This document shows positions 44,525 through 51,871 of a DNA stretch of 59,111 bases, in pieces. The position numbers and the translations under genes are program-made. This stretch comes from Paracoccaceae bacterium (GTDB lineage Bacteria > Pseudomonadota > Alphaproteobacteria > Rhodobacterales > Rhodobacteraceae): the NCBI GenBank assembly GCA_003567315.1, contig PWZT01000048.1, forward strand, positions 1-59,111, read 5' to 3'. Below the pieces are notes generated by a model. The model searched no databases. It was not told where the DNA came from and saw nothing but the letters and a program-made list of their open reading frames with translations. Position 1 is the stretch's first letter, and the number at the start of each line of letters is the position of its first letter.

Positions 44525-44545
44525 TAGGTCAGAAATATTGACCTA
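44525..44545. promoter_or_regulatory. Perfect palindromic operator upstream of the oxidoreductase gene
   Basis: TAGGTCA - 7 bases - TGACCTA, 42 bases before the ATG of the indolepyruvate oxidoreductase. It overlaps a candidate -10 box TATGAT (44544-44549). The arms fit a T-n11-A-like LysR box loosely, though the 7-7-7 form also suits other dimeric regulators. Confidence 0.6.
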
Positions 44546-44549
44546 TGAT
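44544..44549 (+). promoter_or_regulatory. Candidate -10 box of the oxidoreductase gene
   Basis: TATGAT matches TATAAT at five of six positions. A weak TTGTAG lies 16 bases upstream. A start near 44556 would leave a leader of about 30 bases. The overlapping palindrome would cover the promoter. Confidence 0.4.
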
Positions 44550-44586
44550 CGTTTCATACGCAACAAGGCATTGGGAGGTGCAGCGG

Positions 44587-47500
44587 ATGTGGCAGGATAT
44601 CTCGCTTCAGGACCGGTTCGATATCGAAAAATCGCCCGTGCTATTGAACGGTACGCAAGCGATGGTGCGGCTGATGCTGGCGCAGGCCGCGCGAGACAGA
44701 GCGGCTGGGCTGAACACGGCTGGCTATGTCACGGGCTATCGCGGCTCGCCGCTCGGGGCCGTGGATCTGCAGATGAGCCGCGCGCGCAAACTGCTCGCGG
44801 CATCGCAAGTGCGCTTTCAGGAAGGGCTGAACGAAGATCTGGCCGCGACGGCGCTCTGGGGCACGCAGCAGGCCGAGTTGCGGGGTGAGGGGCGGTACGA
44901 TGGCGTTTTCGGCCTCTGGTATGGCAAAGGGCCGGGCGTGGACCGTAGCGGTGATGTGTTCCGCCATGCCAATATGGCGGGTAGCTCGCCGCATGGCGGC
45001 GTGCTGGTCGCTATGGGGGATGATCACACGGGTGAATCCTCCACGACGCTGCACCAATCCGACTGGGCCATGGTTGATGCCTATATCCCGGTGCTCTCGC
45101 CTGCGGGGGTGCAGGAAATCCTCGATTATGGCCATTACGGCTATGCGCTGTCGCGCTTCGCGGGCGTCTGGGTCGGGCTCAAGACGATGAAGGACACGGT
45201 CGAGGCGACGGCTGTCGTCGATGGCGACCCGCACCGGATGCAGTTCGTCACTCCCGACTTCACCATGCCCGAGGGGGGGCTGAACATCCGGCTGGTTGAC
45301 ACGCCTGTCGCGCAGGAAGCGCGGATGATCGACTACAAGCGCTTCGCCGCCGAGGCATTCAGCCGCGCCAATGGCATGGACAAGCGCGTCTACGGCAAAC
45401 CGGGTGCCAAGATCGGTCTGGTCGCGGCAGGCAAGAACTGGCTCGATCTTGTCCATGCGCTCTCGCTGCTGGGCATCGGCGCGCAAGAGGCCGAGCGGCT
45501 TGGCATCACCACCTACAAGGTCGGGCAGACCTGGCCGCTGGACATGGAAGGCTTCCACGAATGGGCCGAAGGGCTCGAACTGATCATCGTGGTCGAGGAG
45601 AAGCGCAAGCTGATCGAAGTGCAGGTCAAGGAAGCGATTTTCGATGACCGCCGCGGGCGCCGGGTCTATGGCTGGCACAAGGGCGATACCTGGGAACATG
45701 GCCGCCAGCTTGAGCTTTTCCCCACCCGTTACGCGCTCGATCCCATCACAATCGCCGAGAAACTGGGCGAAATCCTCATCGAAGAGGGTCGTGGGACGGA
45801 TCGTGTGAAAGCTGGTCTCGCTAATCTGGCCGAGGCACGGCGCGCCGACAATGCTCCCGAACTCGCCGCGCGCCTGCCCTATTACTGCTCGGGCTGCCCG
45901 CATAACACCTCGACGAAAGTCCCCGAGGGCCACCGCGCCTATGCGGGTATCGGCTGTCACTACATGGTGCAGTGGATGGACCGAAATACGGTTGGCTTCA
46001 CCCAGATGGGTGGCGAGGGCGCGAACTGGATCGGCGAGGCGCCGTTCTCGACCCGCGAGCATGTGTTCCAGAACCTTGGCGACGGCACCTATAACCATTC
46101 GGGCGTGCAGGCCATCCGCGCAGCCCTCGCGGCAGGCACCAACATCACCTACAAGATCCTCTATAACGATGCGGTCGCCATGACCGGCGGGCAGAAGAAC
46201 GAGGGTGGCCTCTCGCCCGACCAGATCGCGCATGAGCTAGCGGCGATGGGTGTGGGCAAGATCGAGGTCGTGTTCGATGAAAAAGAAGAGCCCAAACGCG
46301 GCGATTTTCCGAAATCCGTGGGCTGGCACCCCCGCGCCGATATGGAGGCCGTGCAGAAGGATTGCGCAACGCATAAAGGCGTCTCGGTCATCATCTATGT
46401 GCAGACCTGCGCCGCCGAGAAACGCCGCCGCCGCAAGCGCGGTGAATTTCCGGACCCCGACACCCGTGTCTTCATAAACCCAGATGTCTGCGAAGGTTGC
46501 GGCGATTGCGGGGTGCAGTCGAATTGCGTCTCGATCGTGCCGGTCGAGACCGAATTCGGTCGCAAGCGCGCGATCGACCAATCCTCCTGCAACAAGGATT
46601 ACTCCTGCCTCAAGGGTTTCTGCCCGTCCTTCATCACGCTCGAAGGTGCCAAGCCCCGCAAGCCCGCCACGCAATCCGTGGACCTGCCCGATCTGCCTGT
46701 GCCGGAGCTGCCGCAGATCGATGGCACCCATAACATTGTCATCACCGGGGTAGGGGGCACAGGCGTCGTCACTGTGGGTGCGATCCTCGCGCAGGCTGCA
46801 CAGCTTGATGACAAGGGCGCGGGCGTGATCGAGATGGCCGGGCTCGCGCAGAAGGGCGGCGCAGTGCATATCCATTGCCGCATCGCCAACCGGCCCGAAG
46901 ATATATCCGCCATCCGCGTCGCCGTGGGGGAGGCGCATTGCGTCATCGGTGGTGATCTGGTGGTGACCGCCGGGGCCAAGACGCTCGGGCTGATGCGCAA
47001 GGGCCAGACCGGCGCGGCAGTGAACAGCCATGAGATCATCACGGGCGAATTCACCCGCAATACGGAATTCCGCATCCCCGGCGAAGATCTGCAACTTGCC
47101 CTGCAATCGCGCCTCGGCGAGCGGGTGCATCTTTTCGACTATTCCGAGCTTGCCAAGCGACTGCTCAGTGACAGCATCTTCTCCAACATGATGCTTCTCG
47201 GCGCGGCTTGGCAGATGGGGCTCGTGCCACTGAGCGAAGCAGCGATCCATCGCGCCATCGAGTTGAACGGCGCAGCCGTTGAGCGCAACACTCGCGCTTT
47301 CGCGCTGGGACGCTGGAGCGTTGTGGATCCCAAGGCGGCCGCGAAGACACTTGCGGATAACGTATCGCGAAAGCCGTTTTCACTGGATGAAAAAATCAGG
47401 CTGCGCGAAGAACATCTTGTGGTCTACCAGTCCAAACGTCTGGTCAAGCGCTTCCGCAAACTTTTGGACAAAGCCCCGGATGATCGGCTCAGAGAGGCGA

Positions 47501-48000
47501 TTGCGAAAGGGTATCACAAGCTGCTCACCTACAAGGACGAGTATGAGGTTGCCCGGCTGCATCTCGACAGCCTGCAAAAGGCCAATGCCGAGTTCGAGGG
47601 CGATTTCATCCCGCGCTTCCACCTTGCCCCGCCCTTGCTGTCGCGCATGGGCTCGGATGGCCGCCCGGTCAAGCGCAGTTTCGGGCCATGGATCATGAAG
47701 GGTTTCAAGCTGCTCTCCCGGATGAAGTCCCTGCGCGGCACGCCGCTCGATCCCTTCGGCTACACGGCCGAACGGCGCATGGAGCGGCGGCTGATCCGCG
47801 AGTATGAGGCGCTGATTTCGGAGATACTGCCGCAAGTCACAGCCGAAAATCATCAGCTTGCCGTCGAACTCGCCGAACTCCCGCTGCAGATCCGCGGCTT
47901 CGGTCCGGTGAAGCACCGCAATGCCGAAGCCGCCGCCAAACGCCGCGCGGAATTGCGCGCAGCCTTTGACGCGCAACCAACGCCCATGGCCGCGGAATAG
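44587..48000 (+). CDS. Indolepyruvate:ferredoxin oxidoreductase, fused large form
   Basis: A 1,137-residue single-chain enzyme joining the IorA (thiamine diphosphate) and IorB (gamma) parts. Order: pyrimidine-binding domain (GYVTGYRGSPLGAVD), central domain, thiamine diphosphate domain (SGCPHNTSTKVPEGHRAYAGIGCHYMVQWM and GEGANWIGEAPF), ferredoxin-like cysteines (CEGCGDCGVQSNC...C near 634-675), then the gamma domain (ITGVGGTGVVTVGAILAQAAQLDDKG). It oxidatively decarboxylates aryl-pyruvates to aryl-acetyl-CoA, reducing ferredoxin. ATG 44587 is chosen for GGGAGG upstream; an earlier start at 44545 lies on the palindrome. Controlled probably by the divergent LysR. Confidence 0.92.
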   Translation: MWQDISLQDRFDIEKSPVLLNGTQAMVRLMLAQAARDRAAGLNTAGYVTGYRGSPLGAVDLQMSRARKLLAASQVRFQEGLNEDLAATALWGTQQAELRGEGRYDGVFGLWYGKGPGVDRSGDVFRHANMAGSSPHGGVLVAMGDDHTGESSTTLHQSDWAMVDAYIPVLSPAGVQEILDYGHYGYALSRFAGVWVGLKTMKDTVEATAVVDGDPHRMQFVTPDFTMPEGGLNIRLVDTPVAQEARMIDYKRFAAEAFSRANGMDKRVYGKPGAKIGLVAAGKNWLDLVHALSLLGIGAQEAERLGITTYKVGQTWPLDMEGFHEWAEGLELIIVVEEKRKLIEVQVKEAIFDDRRGRRVYGWHKGDTWEHGRQLELFPTRYALDPITIAEKLGEILIEEGRGTDRVKAGLANLAEARRADNAPELAARLPYYCSGCPHNTSTKVPEGHRAYAGIGCHYMVQWMDRNTVGFTQMGGEGANWIGEAPFSTREHVFQNLGDGTYNHSGVQAIRAALAAGTNITYKILYNDAVAMTGGQKNEGGLSPDQIAHELAAMGVGKIEVVFDEKEEPKRGDFPKSVGWHPRADMEAVQKDCATHKGVSVIIYVQTCAAEKRRRRKRGEFPDPDTRVFINPDVCEGCGDCGVQSNCVSIVPVETEFGRKRAIDQSSCNKDYSCLKGFCPSFITLEGAKPRKPATQSVDLPDLPVPELPQIDGTHNIVITGVGGTGVVTVGAILAQAAQLDDKGAGVIEMAGLAQKGGAVHIHCRIANRPEDISAIRVAVGEAHCVIGGDLVVTAGAKTLGLMRKGQTGAAVNSHEIITGEFTRNTEFRIPGEDLQLALQSRLGERVHLFDYSELAKRLLSDSIFSNMMLLGAAWQMGLVPLSEAAIHRAIELNGAAVERNTRAFALGRWSVVDPKAAAKTLADNVSRKPFSLDEKIRLREEHLVVYQSKRLVKRFRKLLDKAPDDRLREAIAKGYHKLLTYKDEYEVARLHLDSLQKANAEFEGDFIPRFHLAPPLLSRMGSDGRPVKRSFGPWIMKGFKLLSRMKSLRGTPLDPFGYTAERRMERRLIREYEALISEILPQVTAENHQLAVELAELPLQIRGFGPVKHRNAEAAAKRRAELRAAFDAQPTPMAAE

Positions 48001-48072
48001 GCGCAAACGGGCTGGATCTTCACCCGCCCCGGCTCTATGCAGGAACAGATTTCTTGCGCCGGAGGCGGACAA

Positions 48073-48885
48073 ATGGCAGTGGGCGTTTTCGATTCTGGCC
48101 TTGGAGGGCTGACTGTTCTTGGTGCGGTCACCGAGCGCATGCCCGAAATTCCCTTTGTCTATCTGGGAGATAACGCCCATACCCCTTATGGGGTGCGCGA
48201 TGCAGATGACATCTTCGCCCTGACCTGCGCGGGGGTAGAGCGACTGTGGGAGGAAGGCTGCGATCTGGTCATCCTCGCCTGCAACACGGCCTCTGCCGCA
48301 GCCCTCAAGCGGATGCAGGAGACATGGGTGCCGGGGGACAAGCGCGTCCTCGGTGTCTTCGTGCCACTGATCGAGGCGCTCACCGAACGCCAATGGGGCG
48401 ACAATTCGCCCCCGCGCGAGGTCGCGGTCAAGCATGTCGCACTCTTCGCCACCCCCGCCACTGTCTCCAGCCGCGCGTTTCAGCGCGAACTCGCCTTCCG
48501 CGCCATCGGCGTCGATGTCGAGGCCCAGCCTTGCGGCGGGGTGGTCGATGCGATCGAGATGGGCGATATGCAATTGGCCGAAGCGCTGGTGCATTCCCAT
48601 GTCGAGGCGCTCTTGCGCCGCATGCCGCGCCCCGAGGCGGCCGTGCTTGGCTGCACGCATTACCCCCTCGTCGAAGATGCGTTCCGCGAAGCACTCGGCC
48701 CCAAGGTCGATGTCTATTCGCAACCCAAACTCGTCGCGGCCAGCCTCGAGGATTACCTGCAGCGCCGCCCCGAGATGCTGGGCACAGGCAAGGAAAGCGC
48801 CTTTCTGACCACCGGCGCGCCGGTCAATGTCTCGCGCAAGGCCACGCAATTTCTGCGACGACAGATCAGCTTTCGCGCCGCCTGA
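48073..48885 (+). CDS. murI: Glutamate racemase
   Basis: A 270-residue cofactor-independent racemase making D-glutamate for peptidoglycan. Both catalytic cysteines are present: Cys70 in LACNTAS and Cys194 in LGCTHYP, with the [11 protein letters not shown] motif at 6-16. Start ATG 48073 follows GGAGG; a longer frame from 48037 is less likely. It follows the oxidoreductase by 72 bases. The dispersed element begins 2 bases after its stop. Confidence 0.96.
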   Translation: MAVGVFDSGLGGLTVLGAVTERMPEIPFVYLGDNAHTPYGVRDADDIFALTCAGVERLWEEGCDLVILACNTASAAALKRMQETWVPGDKRVLGVFVPLIEALTERQWGDNSPPREVAVKHVALFATPATVSSRAFQRELAFRAIGVDVEAQPCGGVVDAIEMGDMQLAEALVHSHVEALLRRMPRPEAAVLGCTHYPLVEDAFREALGPKVDVYSQPKLVAASLEDYLQRRPEMLGTGKESAFLTTGAPVNVSRKATQFLRRQISFRAA

Positions 48886-48886
48886 G

Positions 48887-48909
48887 TTTCATCTTGCCCA
48901 AAATACTCC
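48887..48909 (+). repeat. Dispersed 20-bp element, copy 4
   Basis: TTTCATCTTGCCCAAAATAC followed by TCC starts 2 bases after the murI stop codon. It precedes a small CGCT/AGCG hairpin (48920-48929) and ends 56 bases before argC. Confidence 0.85.
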
Positions 48910-48964
48910 CGCGCGGAGCGCTTGAGCGATCAGCCGCGCCGCGCGACGTTTCAGGAGAATGACC

Positions 48965-49993
48965 ATGACCAAATCCATCGCCATTCTGGGCGCCTCGGGC
49001 TATACGGGCGCCGAACTGGTGCGCCTGATCGCCACCCATCCCGAATTTCGCATCGCCGCATTGACCGGCGAGCGCAAGGCAGGCCAGCCAATGGCGCAGG
49101 TCTTCCCGTTCCTGCGCCATCTCGACCTGCCGGATCTGTGTCGCATCGAGGAGGTCGATTTCGCGCAGGTAGATCTTGCCTTTTGCGCCCTGCCGCATGC
49201 AACATCGCAAGCCGTGATCAAGGAGTTGCCGCGCGATCTGAAGATTGTCGATCTCTCCGCTGATTTCCGTCTGCGCGACCCGGCAGCGTATGAAAAATGG
49301 TACGGCAAGCCGCATGCCGCGCCCGAATTGCAGCGCGAGGCCGTCTATGGCCTGACCGAGTTCTACCGCGACGATATACGCGCGGCGCGACTTGTCGCGG
49401 GCACGGGCTGCAACGCGGCAACGGGTCAGTATATCCTGCGCCCGCTGATCGAGGCGGGGGTGATCGATCTCGACCGCATCATCCTCGATCTGAAATGCGG
49501 GGGTTCGGGCGCTGGACGTGCGCTCAAGGAAAACCTGCTGCATGCCGAATTGTCGGAAGGCACGCAGGCCTATGCCGTTGGCGGCACGCACCGGCATCTG
49601 GGTGAGTTCGATCAGGAATTCAGCGCGCTTGCAGGGCGGGAGGTCCGGATTCAATTCACACCGCATCTGTTGCCCATGAACCGGGGTATCCTTGCGACAG
49701 CCTGGCTGGATGGGGATGCGCATAGGGTTCACGAAGTTTTGCAGGGCCGTTATTGCGCTGAATCAATGATATGCGTGCTACCTTTTGGCACAACACCCTC
49801 GACTCATGATGTGCGCGGCTCAAATTTCGTGCATATTGGAGTGGTTGGAGATCGCATCCCGGGGCGGTGCATTGTGGTCGGTGCGCTTGATAACCTGTGT
49901 AAAGGATCCAGCGGGCAGGCCATCCAGAATGCGAATCTGATGCTGGGACTGGAAGAGACAGCGGGCCTCATGGGCGCGCCGATCTTTCCCTGA
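48965..49993 (+). CDS. argC: N-acetyl-gamma-glutamyl-phosphate reductase
   Basis: A 342-residue NADPH-dependent enzyme of arginine synthesis. The Rossmann motif [16 protein letters not shown] is at the N-terminus. The active-site cysteine is Cys149 in [13 protein letters not shown], the alphaproteobacterial variant of the usual NPGCYPT; the histidine is in [14 protein letters not shown] lies 8 bases before the ATG at 48965; an ATG at 48959 would have too short spacing. Followed by ccmE after 14 bases, so the two are probably co-transcribed. Confidence 0.95.
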   Translation: MTKSIAILGASGYTGAELVRLIATHPEFRIAALTGERKAGQPMAQVFPFLRHLDLPDLCRIEEVDFAQVDLAFCALPHATSQAVIKELPRDLKIVDLSADFRLRDPAAYEKWYGKPHAAPELQREAVYGLTEFYRDDIRAARLVAGTGCNAATGQYILRPLIEAGVIDLDRIILDLKCGGSGAGRALKENLLHAELSEGTQAYAVGGTHRHLGEFDQEFSALAGREVRIQFTPHLLPMNRGILATAWLDGDAHRVHEVLQGRYCAESMICVLPFGTTPSTHDVRGSNFVHIGVVGDRIPGRCIVVGALDNLCKGSSGQAIQNANLMLGLEETAGLMGAPIFP

Positions 49994-50007
49994 CGTGAGA
50001 GGAACGA

Positions 50008-50475
50008 ATGAAAAGTCTGAAGAAAAAGCGTCGAATACAGATCATTTCGGTCGCCGCAGTGGCGCTGGCCTTGTCGACCGCGCTGATCGGTTACGCGATG
50101 CGCGACGGGATCAATTTTTTCATGTCCCCATCGCAGGTTCTGGCCGAGCCGCCGTCCCCCAATGAGGTCTTCCGCATCGGCGGGCTGGTGGAGCCGGGCT
50201 CGATCGTTCGCGGTCAGTCGGATACGGTCGTGTTTCGCGTGACGGATGGGCCGGGGTCGGTCGAAGTGCGCTATCGCGGCATCCTGCCGGATCTGTTCTC
50301 GGAGAATGAGGGCATGGTCGGGACAGGGCGCTTTGTTGATGGTGTGTTTCAGGCAAGCGAAATTCTTGCAAAGCATGACGAGACCTACATGCCGCGCGAA
50401 GTCATGGAAGCCTTGAAGGCGCAGGGCGAATGGCACGGTCCAGACCCTGAAAGCCTGCCTGAGCCGCAGAGCTGA
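50008..50475 (+). CDS. ccmE: Cytochrome c maturation heme chaperone CcmE
   Basis: A 155-residue periplasm-facing heme chaperone. An N-terminal anchor helix (about 10-30) is followed by the OB-fold (FRIGGLVEPGSIVRG ... VRYRGILPDLFSENEG ... ASEILAKHDETYMP). The heme-attaching histidine is His123 and the axial tyrosine is Tyr127. CcmE receives heme from CcmCAB and hands it to CcmF-CcmH. It is directly behind argC; its partners ccmF and ccmH are 1 kb away on the opposite strand. A strong terminator follows. Confidence 0.96.
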   Translation: MKSLKKKRRIQIISVAAVALALSTALIGYAMRDGINFFMSPSQVLAEPPSPNEVFRIGGLVEPGSIVRGQSDTVVFRVTDGPGSVEVRYRGILPDLFSENEGMVGTGRFVDGVFQASEILAKHDETYMPREVMEALKAQGEWHGPDPESLPEPQS

Positions 50476-50499
50476 AAAAGCGCGCGATGCGTGAGACAG

Positions 50500-50533
50500 A
50501 CCGCTCCTGCGTCGCAGAGGGCGGTTTTTTTTT
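50500..50533 (+). terminator. Intrinsic terminator of argC-ccmE
   Basis: ACCGCTC and GGGCGGT arms enclose an inner CTGC/GCAG stem (one bulged A), followed by nine T residues. It lies 25 bases after the ccmE stop and runs straight into dispersed-element copy 5. Confidence 0.88.
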
Positions 50534-50554
50534 GAGTATTTTTGGCAAGATGAA
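50534..50554 (-). repeat. Dispersed 20-bp element, copy 5
   Basis: Plus strand reads GAGTATTTTTGGCAAGATGA. Seen from the minus-strand paaG-like gene it is the CATCTTGCC orientation starting about 9 bases after the stop, as for copies 2-4. It sits between the ccmE terminator and that stop. Confidence 0.85.
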
Positions 50555-50562
50555 GAAGCTGC

Positions 50563-51339
50563 CTAACGGCCCTCGAAACTGGCGGGTCGTTTTTCGAGAA
50601 AAGCCAGCACGCCTTCCTGAAAATCGCGGGTCTTGCCGGCTTCTGCCTGAAGACGCGCCTCGAGCGCGAGTTGCGCGTCAAGCGTGCTCGAGAGGCTTGC
50701 ACGCAGCGCGTGGCGGATATTGCGATAGGCAATCGTCGGCCCCTTGGCGAGCGTGGCGGCGCGGTTCTGCCAGACATCGTGGAAGTCGTCTGCAGGCACG
50801 GCCTCCCAGATCATGCCCCAGTCGGCGGCCTGCCGCGCGCTGATCCTGTCGGCCAGCAGCATGGCCCCCATGGCGCGGGCGAACCCGATCTGGCGGGGCA
50901 GGAACCAGGTGCCGCCCGCATCGGGGATCAGGCCGATCCGTGTGAAAGCCTGGATGAAGCTCGCCTCTTCTGATGCGATCACAAGGTCCGCCGCAAGCGC
51001 CAGATTGGCACCCGCGCCTGCCGCTGATCCATTGACCGCAGCGATGATCGGGACGGGCGCGTCGTAGATCGCCTTGAGCATCGGCTCATATTCCTCGCGC
51101 AGCGTGCGCTCGAGGTCGATCTGTGCGGCATTGCCGCCATCGCCCAAGTCCTGACCGGAGCAGAAGGCGCGGCCTTCGCCTGTCAGCACCAGCACGCGCG
51201 CCTGTTGGCTGGTCTGCTTCAGCGCGTGGGTCAGTTCGGCGCGCATCTGTTTGTTGAGCGCGTTCATCACTTTGGGTCGGTTCAGCGTGATGATGCCGAT
51301 CCCACCCGCTTCGGTGACGCGCAACGTATCGTAATCCAT
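50563..51339 (-). CDS. Enoyl-CoA hydratase/isomerase family protein, PaaG-like
   Basis: A 258-residue crotonase-fold protein. Typical motifs are NRPKVMNALNKQM, GEGRAFCSGQDLGD (oxyanion loop and the Asp-like position of PaaG) and AAVNGSAAGAGANLALAADLVIAS, with GLIPDAGGTWFLPR. The GQDL form is that of PaaG, the ring 1,2-epoxyphenylacetyl-CoA isomerase, but no other paa genes are here, so a general enoyl-CoA role is possible. ATG 51339 has GGAGG 5 bases before. It is 67 bases downstream of ccmH, same strand. Confidence 0.88.
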   Translation of the reverse strand: MDYDTLRVTEAGGIGIITLNRPKVMNALNKQMRAELTHALKQTSQQARVLVLTGEGRAFCSGQDLGDGGNAAQIDLERTLREEYEPMLKAIYDAPVPIIAAVNGSAAGAGANLALAADLVIASEEASFIQAFTRIGLIPDAGGTWFLPRQIGFARAMGAMLLADRISARQAADWGMIWEAVPADDFHDVWQNRAATLAKGPTIAYRNIRHALRASLSSTLDAQLALEARLQAEAGKTRDFQEGVLAFLEKRPASFEGR

Positions 51340-51406
51340 GGAGCCTCCGCAGGAAATTTGCCGCAGCATACGCGTTGCTGTGCCATGCGAAAGCCCCGAC
51401 GGTGCG

Positions 51407-51871
51407 TTACTCTTTGAGCAATTCCTGAAGTCTCTTGCGATCTTCCTCGCTGAGGCTGTCACCTGCCAGTTCCGGAGCCTTGTCTCGGCGGCGCAGATAG
51501 AGCCCTGCCGAGAGCACTGCGATGATGAACAGGACGGGTGCCGCGATCCAGAGCACGATATTGATCCCCTCGGTCGTCGGGCGCAGCAAGACATATTCGC
51601 CGTAACGCTCCACGATGAAGGAGAGCACTTCCTGATCGCTGTCGCCCTCGACCAGCCGCTCGCGCACCAGCAGGCGCATGTCCCGTGCCAGATCGGCGTT
51701 CGACTCGTCGATCGATTCGTTGCGGCATACGAGGCAGCGCAGCCCCTCGGAAATCACGCGCGCGCGCCGTTCCAAAGCCGGGTCGTCGAGAATTTCATCC
51801 GGCTGAACCGCCATGGCAGGGCCAGGGAAGGCGAGCAGCAGGGAGAGGGCGATGATCCAGAGCCGGGTCAT
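51407..51871 (-). CDS. ccmH: Cytochrome c maturation protein CcmH (CycL)
   Basis: A 154-residue periplasmic thioredoxin-like apocytochrome reductant. Signal peptide about 1-21 (cleavage after AMA), then the LRCLVCRN motif (Cys46, Cys49) and the DMRLLVRERLVEGDSDQEVLSFIVERYGEYVLLRP region. A membrane helix (about 105-125) anchors it. It reduces apocytochrome thiols for heme attachment by CcmF. The ATG overlaps the ccmF stop by 4 bases. Confidence 0.95.
   Translation of the reverse strand: MTRLWIIALSLLLAFPGPAMAVQPDEILDDPALERRARVISEGLRCLVCRNESIDESNADLARDMRLLVRERLVEGDSDQEVLSFIVERYGEYVLLRPTTEGINIVLWIAAPVLFIIAVLSAGLYLRRRDKAPELAGDSLSEEDRKRLQELLKE

Noticed and set aside
47380-48849. 489-codon minus-strand frame over the end of the oxidoreductase and murI
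   Set aside because: It crosses two certain genes in antisense and has shadow-frame composition.
48965-49993. Lysine-pathway (LysY) enzyme instead of ArgC, because of the GTGCNAAT active site
   Set aside because: The sequence variant is, as far as I recall, normal for alphaproteobacterial ArgC, and argG is also present; no alpha-aminoadipate lysine genes are seen.
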